A stretch of DNA of 64,000 nucleotides from Cryobacterium levicorallinum. GTDB lineage: Bacteria > Actinomycetota > Actinomycetes > Actinomycetales > Microbacteriaceae. Where the stretch lies: positions 1-64,000 of the forward strand of contig NZ_SOFE01000022.1 in NCBI RefSeq assembly GCF_004402405.1, given 5' to 3'. Numbering within the stretch: position 1 is the stretch's first letter; the number at the start of each line of letters is the position of its first letter. Below, one piece after another: positions 33,902-41,973 of this stretch. The notes under the pieces were generated by a model. That model saw only the letters and a list, made by a program, of their open reading frames with translations, was not told the origin of the DNA and did not search any database. A program made the position numbers and the translations under genes.

Positions 33902-35230
33902 CTAGAGGCTTGGCAGGGGCCGCTCTTGCACCCAGCGAGCCACGAACCCGCCGATCGCCCGACTGCCGGTGTGCTCGGCGAAGAACTCGATGAAGTCATC
34001 GGTGGAGACATACCCGTGCCGCCGGGCCAACGTGTATGCGCGCAGGGCTGAAAAGAAGGCCTCGTCGCCGAGCGACTTGCGAATGGCGTGCAGGGCGAGC
34101 GCTCCCCGTTTGTAAACGCGGTCGTCGAACATGGCGTGCGGGCCCGGGTCTCCGACGACGATGTCGTGGGGCAGCGCAGCGACCTTGCCGCGGTGCAGGG
34201 CGGCCAGAACGTCGGCGGTGCGACCGCCGCGTTCCTCCTCCCAGAGCCATTCGGCGTAGCAGGCGAAACCCTCCTGCAGCCAGATGTCCTGCCAGCGGGC
34301 CACGGTGAGGCTGTTGCCGTACCACTGGTGCGCCAGTTCGTGGGCGATCAGCCGGTCTTCGCCGTGGTTGCCGTCGACGTGGTTGCTGCCGAACACGGCC
34401 AGGCCGTGCGCCTCGAGCGGAATCTCCAGCTCGTCCTCGGTGACGACGACGGAGTATGACGCGAACGGATACGGCCCGAATCGGTCGGCGAAGAACGCGA
34501 TCATCTCGGTGAGGCGGGCGAAGTCGGTGCCGACCCGGGTGGCCAGTTCAGCCGGAAAGTACAGGCTGTGCGCGACCGGCCGGGCGGCGAGGTCGCGGCG
34601 GCGGTACCGACCGATCAGCACGGTCGCGAGGTAGGTGGCCATTGGCTCCCGCACGTCGAAGGTCCAGCTGGTGCGCCCAGAGCGACTCGACTGTGCCGAC
34701 AGCACCCCGTTGGACACCACGGTGTACCCGGATTCACAGCCGACGGTGATGCGAAAGGTGGCCTTGTTGCTCGGATGGTCGTTGCACGGAAACCAGGAGG
34801 GGGCCCCGCAGGGCTGCCCAGAGACGAGTACGCCGTCGTCGAGTTCTTCCCAGCCGACATCACCCCAATTGCTGCGCACCGGATGCGGCGCCCCGCGATA
34901 ACGCACCACGACCTCAAACAGGGCCCCGGCTTCCACCGGTGTGGCGAGCGTGATCACGAGTTTGCGGGCCGTGTGCGTCACCTTCGCCGGCCGCGCGCGG
35001 TTCACTGTGACTTTTTCCATGCTGAGCCCGGCGAAATCGAGACTGAATCGGTCCAGCCGCATCAGCGCCCGCGCGGTGATGATCGCGGTGGCGTTCAGCC
35101 GGTTGGTGGCCACTCGGTAGTCGAGGGTCAGCTCATAGTGCTCGGCGCTGTAGCCGCCGTTGCCGGAGGTGGGAATATAGGGGTCGCCGGCGCTGGCGGC
35201 ACCGTGAGTGGTCTGCAGAGTCTGGCCCAT
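33902..35230 (-). CDS. Short M1-family zinc metallopeptidase
   Basis: A 442-residue protein with an N-terminal beta-sandwich domain, then a thermolysin-like domain with HELAHQWYGN (His297, Glu298, His301) and the third ligand Glu320 in LQEGFACY. The aminopeptidase exopeptidase motif GxMEN is replaced by LEAHGLAVF, and the C-terminal helical domain of full-length M1 enzymes is absent, as in the short actinobacterial branch. No signal peptide. The gene follows the Pls-type synthetase by 7 nt, so the two are co-transcribed. A link to release or trimming of the synthetase product is inferred. Confidence 0.85.
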   Translation of the reverse strand: MGQTLQTTHGAASAGDPYIPTSGNGGYSAEHYELTLDYRVATNRLNATAIITARALMRLDRFSLDFAGLSMEKVTVNRARPAKVTHTARKLVITLATPVEAGALFEVVVRYRGAPHPVRSNWGDVGWEELDDGVLVSGQPCGAPSWFPCNDHPSNKATFRITVGCESGYTVVSNGVLSAQSSRSGRTSWTFDVREPMATYLATVLIGRYRRRDLAARPVAHSLYFPAELATRVGTDFARLTEMIAFFADRFGPYPFASYSVVVTEDELEIPLEAHGLAVFGSNHVDGNHGEDRLIAHELAHQWYGNSLTVARWQDIWLQEGFACYAEWLWEEERGGRTADVLAALHRGKVAALPHDIVVGDPGPHAMFDDRVYKRGALALHAIRKSLGDEAFFSALRAYTLARRHGYVSTDDFIEFFAEHTGSRAIGGFVARWVQERPLPSL

Positions 35231-35237
35231 CAGTCAA

Positions 35238-38200
35238 CTATTCCACGCTCGACCACGGCGGCTGGTGCCACGGCGTAATCGGGTTGCCGGACCAGAGCGA
35301 CCCGGTCGGCACGCGTTCGCCGCGCATCACGAGCGAGCCGGGGCCGACGGTCGCTCCGGCATCGATTGACGCCGCTGGCAGAATGACACCGTTCGGGCCC
35401 AGGGTGGCACCCTCGGCGAGTTCGACCGCGTCAAGCTGCATGATCCGATCGTGAAACAGGTGGGTCTGCACGACGCAGCCGCGGTTCACCGTGCTGCCGG
35501 CACCGAGTCGCACGAGATCGGCTTCGGGCAGCCAATAGGTTTCGCACCAGACACCGCGCCCCACCGTGGCGCCGAGGGTGCGCAGCCACACGGCGAGCGC
35601 CGGCGTGCCCGATGCTTTCTCGGCGAACCACGGGCGAGCCACCATCTCCACGAAACTGTCCGACACCTCGTTGCGCCAGATGAACGATGACCAAAGCGGA
35701 TGCTCCGACGCGTCGATCCGCCCGACCAGCGTCCACTTGACCACCGTCGTGACCCCGGCGGCGACCGCGCCGGCCACGAGCATGACCACGCCGGACAGGG
35801 CGATGGCCGCGCCAAGTCCGAGCCTGAGCCAGACCAGGTCGAGCAGGGCGAGTACGAGCAGCGCGATCCACGCGGCGGTGACGCCGGCCACGATGCGCAG
35901 CAGTTCCCAGAGTGACCGGGCGACTTTCAGGCGTACGGGAGGGTGGAACGTTCGCGAGTCGTCGGCATCCGTTTGCCTGCGCCGCAGGCGGGCCGGCGGG
36001 TTGCCGAGCCAGCTGGAGCCGCGCTTGGCCTTGCGCGGCGTCGAGGAGAGCACAGCGACGAGCCCGTTGCGCGGCACGGTACGACCGGGGCCGGCCATGC
36101 CGCTGTTGCCCAGAAAAGCCTTGCGGCCGATCTTGGCCGGGCCAATGTGCATCCAGCCGCCGCCGAGTTCGTAGCAGGCGACCATGGTGTCGTCGGCGAG
36201 AAAAGCGGCCGGCGCGATCGTCGTCAGCGAGGGCAGCAGCAGCACGGTTGACGCCTCGACGTCGGCGCCCACCTTGGCGCCGAGCAGGCGCAGCCAGGTC
36301 GGGGTGAGCAGGCTCGCGTAGACCGGAAACAGCACGTTGCGAGCGCCGTCCAGGATACGTTCGGTCATCCAGACCTGCCAGCCGATGCGGCTGCGCACCG
36401 GATAGTAGCCCTCGCGCAGCCCGATACCGAGGGCTCGCACGAAGGCGATCACGAGCAGGGCGTAGGCGAGTCCACCGGCCAGAACCGCGACCGGCATGAT
36501 CAGCGCTGCCCGCAGCGCGGCGACACCGAGACTGCCGGCGTCGCCGACGGCACCGCCGACGATGACGGCGCCCAGCGCGAGGGCCAGCGTGGGAATGGCC
36601 GTCATCGCGACGGACCCGGTGGCGAACGCGCCGAGCCACCGGCTGGCCCTTGCCGGCCGCTCGGCCGGCCACGGACGCCTTGCCGACCCCGCCCGGCGGG
36701 CCGGGGAACCAGCCCAGCGCTCCCCCGGTGGCACGCGGGACGAAACTGCAGCGCCGGGTTCGATCTCCGCGCCGTTCCCGACGTGGGCCCCGCCGAGCAG
36801 GGTGCTGCGCGAGCCGATTCGGGCGTCGGCACCGACGTGCAGGTGGCCGATCCGCAGCACGTCGCCGTCGATCCAATGGCCGGCCAGGTCGACCTCGGGC
36901 TCGATCGAGGCCTGGGCGCCGATGGTGAGCAGACCGGTGACCGGTGGCAGCGAGTGCAGGTCGACGTCGCGGCCGATCTCTGCGCCCAACGCCCGGGCGT
37001 AATAGCTGATCCAGGGGGCACCGGCCAGGCTCGCTGCGTCAACGAGCAGTGCCACCTGCTCGGCGAGCCACAGCCGCAGGTGCACGGAGCCGCCGCGCGG
37101 ATAGTTACCCGGCACCAGGTTGCGCAGCAGCAGCCTCGATGCGATCACCGCGATCAGCATTTTGCCGGGCGGCGTCACGAACAGCGCAAAACCGAGCGCC
37201 ACCCACCACCAGGACAGCGTCGGCGCGAAGGTCGCCCCGGCCAGGCTCAGCAGGTTGTTTGCGATGGCAAGGTAGACCAGCCAGCGGGCGCCGCTGAGCA
37301 CGTGCAGGGGAATGCCGAGCAGGGTCTGGGCGAGCTGGCTGCGCGCCGGTGTCGGCAGCACGGTGCGCACGACTGGGACTTCCACGGGAGTGCGCGCGTC
37401 GAGTTCCTCGGCCAGGGAGCCGATGCGCGGGTGGTCGTAGAGGTCGGCGACGGTGGTTTCGGGGTGCCGGGCCCGCACAGCCGACACGAATTGCGCGGCT
37501 GAGAGCGAACCGCCGCCCTGGGCGAAAAAATCATCGTCGGGGCCGGTCACCGGCACGCCCAAAATGGATGCCCACGCCTCGGCCAGCCACTCGGCCGTCG
37601 GTGACAGCGCCGCGGTCTCATCGGCCGATTGAGGCAACGGCCAGGGCAATGCAGCCCGATCGACCTTGCCCGAGGTACGGGTCGGCAGCGCGTCGACGAT
37701 GGCCAGCAGCGGCACGAGTGCGGCTGGGAGTTCCTCGCGCAGTCGGTCAATCGCAGCCGGCCGATCGAACGCGGCGTCCGCGTTGAGGGCGATATAGCCG
37801 ACCAGAATGTGGTTGCCGGCCGGGGTGGTCTGGACCACGGCGGCGCCGCCAGCGACTCCGGGGAGAGCGCCCAGGGCAGCATCCACTTCACCGAGCTCGA
37901 TGCGGCGGCCACCGAGTTTCACCTGGTCGTCGGCGCGCCCGGCAAAGACAAGGCCCGCCGTTTCGAAGCGCACCAGGTCCCCGCTGCGGTAGGCGCGATC
38001 CCAGCCGAGCTGCGGGTGCTGCGCATATTTCTCGGCGTCCTTCTCGGCGTCGAGGTAACGGGCCAAACCAACGCCGCCGATGATGAGCTCGCCGGTCTCC
38101 CCCTCGGCGACCCGGTGCCCGGCCGCGTCGACGACGGCGAGGTCCCAGCCGTCGAGCGGGAGGCCGATGCGCATCTCGCCGATGCCGTTGACGAGGGCGC

Positions 38201-39200
38201 CGCAGGCCACGACGGTCGCTTCGGTCGGGCCGTAGGTGTTCCACACTTCGCGTCCGCGGGTGGCAATGCGGGCGACCAGTTCGGGCGGGCAGGCCTCACC
38301 GCCGAAGATGAGCAACCTAACGGCCTCGAGCGACTCTTCCGGCCAGAGCGCGGCGAGGGTCGGCACGGTCGAGACGACGGTGATGCCGTGGGTGATCAGC
38401 CACGGGCCGAGGTCGGCGCCGCTGCGCACGAGCGAGCGCGGGGCGGGAACCAGGCAGGCGCCGTTGCGCCACGCCAGCCACATTTCCTCGCAGCTCGCGT
38501 CGAAGGCCACAGAGAGCCCGGCCAGCACGCGGTCTCCGGTCCCGATCGGTTCGTCCCGCAGAAACAGTCCGGCCTCGGCGTCGACGAACGCGGCCGCCGA
38601 GCGGTGGGTGACGGCGACGCCCTTGGGCACGCCGGTCGAGCCGGAGGTGAAGATGACCCAGGCATCGTCATCGGGCGTCGGAATGTTGCCGGTCGGAAAG
38701 ACCAGCGCGGGATCCTCGTGCGGTCCGACACGGCGAGCGCGCAGGGCCTGCACGTCGAGGCCGTCGCGAGGCGCAAACACGCCGCCCTCCCCGATGATGC
38801 CGACCACGTGGGCTTCGGCGAAGACCAGCCGGGCGCGTTCCTCCGGGTCGTCCGCGTCGACCGGAACGTAGGCGGCACCCACCAGCAGCGTGGCCAGGAT
38901 CGACACATACAGGTCGCGGGTGCCGGAGGGAATGCGAATTCCCACGGTGTCGCCGCGCCGCACCCCGGCCAGGCTCAGCGCATTCGCCTGTGCCTGCACG
39001 CGTCGCAGCAGGCCGCGATAGCTGATCGTTCCGGCCGCATCTTCCAGGGCCAAAGCCTCCGGATGCTGCGCCGCGGTTTCCGCAATAATGTCGGCGAGGG
39101 TGCGGGCCGGCTTGGCCCGGTGGCCCGCCGCCAGCACCTCCTGGCCGCGCCCGCCCCGGTCGGACGCGATCGGGTGACTTTGGCTCTGGTGCTCGCTCAC
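35238..39200 (-). CDS. Pls/PosA-type nonribosomal peptide synthetase with hexapeptide-repeat C-terminus
   Basis: A 1320-residue single-module enzyme. Residues about 30-525 are an adenylation domain (IFTSGSTGVPKGVAVTHRS, NTYGPTEATVVACG, YRSGDLVRF, GRADDQVKLGGRRIELGEVD; specificity region starting FDASCEEMWLAW). A carrier domain follows with DDFFAQGGGSLS, the phosphopantetheine serine at 565. From about 630 on come roughly six membrane helices interleaved with left-handed beta-helix hexapeptide segments, the architecture of epsilon-poly-lysine synthetase and relatives. No condensation or thioesterase domain. Such enzymes make isopeptide homopolymers of cationic amino acids; the monomer here is unknown. 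Downstream partner is an M1 peptidase. Confidence 0.85.
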   Translation of the reverse strand: MSEHQSQSHPIASDRGGRGQEVLAAGHRAKPARTLADIIAETAAQHPEALALEDAAGTISYRGLLRRVQAQANALSLAGVRRGDTVGIRIPSGTRDLYVSILATLLVGAAYVPVDADDPEERARLVFAEAHVVGIIGEGGVFAPRDGLDVQALRARRVGPHEDPALVFPTGNIPTPDDDAWVIFTSGSTGVPKGVAVTHRSAAAFVDAEAGLFLRDEPIGTGDRVLAGLSVAFDASCEEMWLAWRNGACLVPAPRSLVRSGADLGPWLITHGITVVSTVPTLAALWPEESLEAVRLLIFGGEACPPELVARIATRGREVWNTYGPTEATVVACGALVNGIGEMRIGLPLDGWDLAVVDAAGHRVAEGETGELIIGGVGLARYLDAEKDAEKYAQHPQLGWDRAYRSGDLVRFETAGLVFAGRADDQVKLGGRRIELGEVDAALGALPGVAGGAAVVQTTPAGNHILVGYIALNADAAFDRPAAIDRLREELPAALVPLLAIVDALPTRTSGKVDRAALPWPLPQSADETAALSPTAEWLAEAWASILGVPVTGPDDDFFAQGGGSLSAAQFVSAVRARHPETTVADLYDHPRIGSLAEELDARTPVEVPVVRTVLPTPARSQLAQTLLGIPLHVLSGARWLVYLAIANNLLSLAGATFAPTLSWWWVALGFALFVTPPGKMLIAVIASRLLLRNLVPGNYPRGGSVHLRLWLAEQVALLVDAASLAGAPWISYYARALGAEIGRDVDLHSLPPVTGLLTIGAQASIEPEVDLAGHWIDGDVLRIGHLHVGADARIGSRSTLLGGAHVGNGAEIEPGAAVSSRVPPGERWAGSPARRAGSARRPWPAERPARASRWLGAFATGSVAMTAIPTLALALGAVIVGGAVGDAGSLGVAALRAALIMPVAVLAGGLAYALLVIAFVRALGIGLREGYYPVRSRIGWQVWMTERILDGARNVLFPVYASLLTPTWLRLLGAKVGADVEASTVLLLPSLTTIAPAAFLADDTMVACYELGGGWMHIGPAKIGRKAFLGNSGMAGPGRTVPRNGLVAVLSSTPRKAKRGSSWLGNPPARLRRRQTDADDSRTFHPPVRLKVARSLWELLRIVAGVTAAWIALLVLALLDLVWLRLGLGAAIALSGVVMLVAGAVAAGVTTVVKWTLVGRIDASEHPLWSSFIWRNEVSDSFVEMVARPWFAEKASGTPALAVWLRTLGATVGRGVWCETYWLPEADLVRLGAGSTVNRGCVVQTHLFHDRIMQLDAVELAEGATLGPNGVILPAASIDAGATVGPGSLVMRGERVPTGSLWSGNPITPWHQPPWSSVE

Positions 39201-39444
39201 ACTGCTCCTTGATCAGGTCGTGGCAGTGGTGCACGGCGCGAAAACACCAGTCTAGAACTCACCGGTAACGCGCAGGTGAACAACCCCCGCCGGGGGTCGT
39301 CCGGCCTGGCAGTGGCGTGCAGAGTCTCAATGAAGTGTGCTTGCGCATCCGCTCCCCCTGGGTCGACACCTCGGGGAGCGTCGCAACAGCATTTCCCGGC
39401 TCGCAGCCGCGGATACTGGGTAACGTCCCGCCATCCGGGGACGA

Positions 39445-39615
39445 ATGGAGTACTTGATCTTGAAGCACGCATCGAACTCCACCTGGACACGTCTGAAGGA
39501 AGAGGCGGCCGTTCACCTCTACGACGAACTACATAATGACGCGCGCGGCGTGAGGGCAGCGGCCCACGACACGGAAACCTCGCCAATCCAAGTGCAACGC
39601 CCCGTGGATTCCTAA
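39445..39615 (+). CDS. Possible small protein
   Basis: ATG 39445, preceded by GGGGA at a suitable distance, opens a 56-codon frame MEYLILKHASNSTWTRLKEE followed by AAVHLYDELHNDARG and a stop at 39613-39615. Predicted mostly helical. No family recognised; codon use is less GC-biased than neighbouring genes. It may be a remnant of a longer gene or a chance frame. Confidence 0.3.
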   Translation: MEYLILKHASNSTWTRLKEEAAVHLYDELHNDARGVRAAAHDTETSPIQVQRPVDS

Positions 39616-39742
39616 ACCCTCGCAGCCTTCCGCACAATCATCGAATAGGCGAGTTGCGACTCGCAGCGGCCTTCAACGCGAGCGTCTCCACGGCAACGTG
39701 TGGCAGCGAGGTGTTGGCCTCCGGCGCCCGAGAAACACAAAA

Positions 39743-39777
39743 ACCCTGCATCTCAGATTTTGCGAGGGATGCAGGGT
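39743..39777 (-). terminator. Terminator downstream of tRNA-Arg
   Basis: ACCCTGCATC and GATGCAGGGT pair (10 bp); read on the minus strand the hairpin is followed by TTTTTGTG. It lies 13 nt beyond the tRNA end. Confidence 0.85.
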
Positions 39778-39789
39778 CGTAAACCGGTG

Positions 39790-39861
39790 TGCCCCTGGAG
39801 GGATTCGAACCCCCAACCGTTTCCTTAGGACGGAACTGCTCTTCCGTTGAGCTACAGAGGC
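39790..39861 (-). tRNA. tRNA-Arg (anticodon CCT)
   Basis: Minus-strand cloverleaf: acceptor GCCTCTG with CAGGGGC, D stem GCTC/GAGC, anticodon loop GTCCTAA (anticodon CCT, codon AGG), T arm GGGGG-TTCGAAT-CCCTC, discriminator A. The closing pair of the anticodon stem (G27-A43) is mismatched. Confidence 0.92.
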
Positions 39862-39945
39862 TGGCCGGGCAAGTTTAGCCTGCGCAACGTCGCTGACGCG
39901 AAAGCCCGCAGTACCCCACGTGCCGCGGACGCTGCAGTAGCCCCG

Positions 39946-40001
39946 CTGCAGCAGTCGCACTGCAGCAGTCGCACTGCAGCAGTCGCACTGCAGCAGTCGC
40001 T
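39946..40001. repeat. Four tandem copies of a 14-bp unit
   Basis: CTGCAGCAGTCGCA repeats four times head to tail (39946, 39960, 39974, 39988); the last copy ends in T instead of A. It lies between tRNA-Arg and the HNH gene. No spacer is present, so this is not a CRISPR array. It is a candidate variable-number tandem repeat. Confidence 0.9.
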
Positions 40002-40047
40002 CGGACGTACCTTAAGGGCGCACGCCAGCGCATCCGCTTTGGTGCCG

Positions 40048-40545
40048 TCAGGCGGCGGGTGCCAGATAGGCGTCCCAGTCCTCCAGCGGTCGCTCGATAC
40101 CGCGCACGACCCAGGTCGTGCCCTGCGGCATCCGCGGGGTGAAGCGCAGTTCCCACCCCATTTCGGCCGGTGTGTGGTCGCTCTTGAGGTTATTGCAGCG
40201 CAGGCAGCAGGCGGCAAGATTGTCCCAGGTGTCGCGGCCACCGCGCGAGCGCGGCAGCACATGGTCGATCGTGGCCGCGGACTTACCGCAGTAACAGCAG
40301 CGGTGATCGTCACGGCGCAACACTCCGCGGCGACTGACCGGCACGAGTCTCGACATGGGAATGCGCACGTACCGCGTGAGCAGAATAACGCTCGGCCGAT
40401 CCCACGAGCCCGACGCCGCGAAAACGGGGTGATTCTGATCGGACTGCACGATCGTCGCCTTCTGGTTCATCACCAGAATGAGTGCTCGTTTGAACGAGAC
40501 AACGGCGAGGGGCTCATAGCCCGCATTGAGTACCAGTGTGCGCAT
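40048..40545 (-). CDS. HNH endonuclease family protein
   Basis: A 165-residue protein widely found in actinobacteria. N-terminal RTLVLNAGYEPLAVVSFKRALIL block, then the HNH nuclease core: two CxxC zinc pairs (CCYCG and CLRCN), catalytic DHVLPRSRGG and DNLAACC segments. I start at ATG 40545 (MRTLVLNAG), with GGGAG just upstream, rather than at 40656. The function is unknown; chromosomal copies are not part of a restriction system here. A short ORF overlapping a terminator lies between its likely promoter and the start (40640-40809), suggesting attenuation control. Confidence 0.85.
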   Translation of the reverse strand: MRTLVLNAGYEPLAVVSFKRALILVMNQKATIVQSDQNHPVFAASGSWDRPSVILLTRYVRIPMSRLVPVSRRGVLRRDDHRCCYCGKSAATIDHVLPRSRGGRDTWDNLAACCLRCNNLKSDHTPAEMGWELRFTPRMPQGTTWVVRGIERPLEDWDAYLAPAA

Positions 40546-40639
40546 GCGCTCCCTTTCGAAGGAGGCTGGACGGCTTCCAGCCATTCGAACTACATCCGAT
40601 GCGTACAGAACAGGAGCGTGACAGCGCAAGAGAGGGTAC

Positions 40640-40670
40640 AAAAAAGGCGCCGTCACAATGACAACGCCTT
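40640..40670 (-). terminator. Intrinsic terminator overlapping the end of a short ORF (attenuator candidate)
   Basis: On the minus strand AAGGCGTTGTCA and TGACGGCGCCTT form a 12-bp stem (two G-U pairs) with a TTG loop, followed by a T-run (TTTTT). It lies 95 nt upstream of the HNH start in the same direction. The stop codon of the 37-codon frame at 40653-40766 is at the loop side of the stem, so a ribosome reaching it would mask the hairpin. Confidence 0.75.
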
Positions 40671-40766
40671 ACGGCTGCTCACGCAGCTCTTCTCGCTCTG
40701 ACAACTATGCCGAAAGCACTCGCGACCGCGCACATCCATGGTGTGGATAGTGCGTCGCTCATGCAT
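40653..40766 (-). CDS. Possible 37-residue leader peptide upstream of the HNH gene
   Basis: ATG 40766 has AGGAG 5 nt upstream. The frame reads MHERRTIHTMDVRGRE, then CFRHSCQSEKSCVSSRKALSL and TGA at 40653. It contains three cysteines and seven arginines or lysines within its second half. A TAACCT -10-like box lies at 40804-40809. Just before the terminator there is a small competing hairpin (GCTGC-GTGA-GCAGC). Alternatively the locus is a small RNA of about 150 nt and the frame is fortuitous; a second frame of 27 codons starts at 40762. Confidence 0.45.
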   Translation of the reverse strand: MHERRTIHTMDVRGRECFRHSCQSEKSCVSSRKALSL

Positions 40767-40817
40767 GGGCTCTCCTAAAGACCTACAACTACATCAGGGC
40801 ACTAGGTTAACCCACAA

Positions 40818-40848
40818 ATGGCGCAACAGGGAAACCTGTGTGCGCCAT
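40818..40848 (-). terminator. Terminator downstream of the NlpC/P60 gene
   Basis: ATGGCGCA-ACAGG-GAAA-CCTGT-GTGCGCCAT is a near-perfect hairpin about 40 nt past the stop of the cell-wall hydrolase gene. It separates that gene from the leader region of the HNH gene. The whole 40546-40887 gap is thus: terminator, promoter, short ORF, second terminator, HNH leader. Confidence 0.75.
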
Positions 40849-40887
40849 CGGTGTGAGCTGTCACCCAGTGTTCACCGCGGGGGCGAC

Positions 40888-41706
40888 TTAGATGCCGATC
40901 CGTACGATGTAGTAGTCGCTGGTCCAGATGGGCTGGATCCGCACGGACTGGCCCGTATAGGGCGCGTGCAAAATGTTGCCGTTGCCGGCGTAGAAACCGT
41001 CGTGGCCGTCCATGATCACGAGGTCGCCGGGCACGGCATCCTCGATCGCGATCTTGGTTCCGGCTGCACCCTGGCCCGTCGAGGAGTGCGGCAGGCTGAT
41101 ACCGAACTGCGCATAGACGTACATGATGAAGCCGGAGCAGTCGAAGCCGGCCGGGGTGGCGCCGCCATAGACATAGGGCACGCCCTGATACTGCGAGGCC
41201 ACATTGAAAACGGATGCGAGATCAAAATTCGGGTAGGTCGGGTTGGCCAGGTAGTCGGCGACGCTCGGGCCGGAGTAGCTCGCGGCGTACGAGGTCATCT
41301 GCGCGGCAACTTCGATGCGGCGGGTTTCGGCCGCGGCAGCAGCAACGGCAGCTTCAAGTTCCTCCGGGGTGGTGGCGGTGAATCCCTCGCGAGCAACACT
41401 CACGGTCGCTGCCTGCGCGTCGACTTCAACGGCTTGAGCCTGAGCCTTGGACATCTCGGAGGATTCACTGGCCTGAAAGCTGGCTTCGTTCGAACCGGGG
41501 GCGAAGGCATAGGCCGGGAGGGCCATCGTGGCGATCATGCCGGTAGCGAGGGTCATGACGACGGCATTGCCGAGGCGGCTGCGGCGCTTCTTCGGGGCAG
41601 CGCGGGGCAGCGCTCGCTGGGTGTCTGCCGTCGATTCCACTGCTGCCAGGGCATCGGATGTTCGGCTCAGCCCGCGGCGGGACCTTCTCGTTCCTAATGC
41701 AGCCAA
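40888..41706 (-). CDS. Secreted NlpC/P60 peptidoglycan endopeptidase
   Basis: A 272-residue protein. A basic N-terminus of about 45 residues precedes a signal-type helix (VVMTLATGMIATMALPAYAFA). A helical region (about 75-145) leads to the NlpC/P60 domain: catalytic cysteine in GFDCSGFIMYVYAQFG, histidine in GDLVIMDGHDGFYAGNG and the ILHAP motif. It would cleave D-Glu-diamino-acid bonds in peptidoglycan. Start is TTG 41706, supported by GGAGG 8 nt upstream. A 5-prime region of over 200 nt separates it from the DtxR gene; I looked for a c-di-AMP riboswitch there and did not find its conserved parts. Confidence 0.88.
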   Translation of the reverse strand: MAALGTRRSRRGLSRTSDALAAVESTADTQRALPRAAPKKRRSRLGNAVVMTLATGMIATMALPAYAFAPGSNEASFQASESSEMSKAQAQAVEVDAQAATVSVAREGFTATTPEELEAAVAAAAAETRRIEVAAQMTSYAASYSGPSVADYLANPTYPNFDLASVFNVASQYQGVPYVYGGATPAGFDCSGFIMYVYAQFGISLPHSSTGQGAAGTKIAIEDAVPGDLVIMDGHDGFYAGNGNILHAPYTGQSVRIQPIWTSDYYIVRIGI

Positions 41707-41973
41707 AGTTTTAACCTCCGGCGCCTCGACAACACTAGGTTGTTGTCCCGTCCACTTCGCTAATCGCGGGTGTGTTCCTAGTCAAGAGACGGGGCGAACA
41801 GGCGTCCTAACTAGAGTCCTTCGACCGTTTCTGATCTGTGGGACTCCCCGAGGCTACAAGAAGCACACCCATTTGTCACCCTGAAATACCATTTTTCTAA
41901 CGAATTGGTAACGGAACGCGTGTCCCCGGGAGGCGACCGGCGGCATCCGTCGACCAGCGATGCGGGCTGGATC

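Larger units (their letters stand above)
39201..39789. other. 589-nt gap upstream of the synthetase gene
   Basis: Between the synthetase start and tRNA-Arg I find no firm gene. It contains the likely promoter region of the synthetase, one possible 55-56 codon frame (39445-39615, listed separately) and the tRNA-Arg terminator at 39743-39777. Base composition around 39440-39530 is lower in GC than the surroundings. Confidence 0.6.

Noticed and set aside
39946-40001. CRISPR array
   Set aside because: The 14-bp units are contiguous without spacers and no cas gene is present.
40738-41697. 319-codon plus-strand frame opposite the NlpC/P60 gene
   Set aside because: Antisense shadow; the minus-strand gene has catalytic motifs and a signal peptide.
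41707-41973. c-di-AMP (ydaO-type) riboswitch upstream of the NlpC/P60 gene
   Set aside because: Location is typical, but the conserved segments of that riboswitch could not be found in the 200-nt leader; only short local hairpins are visible.
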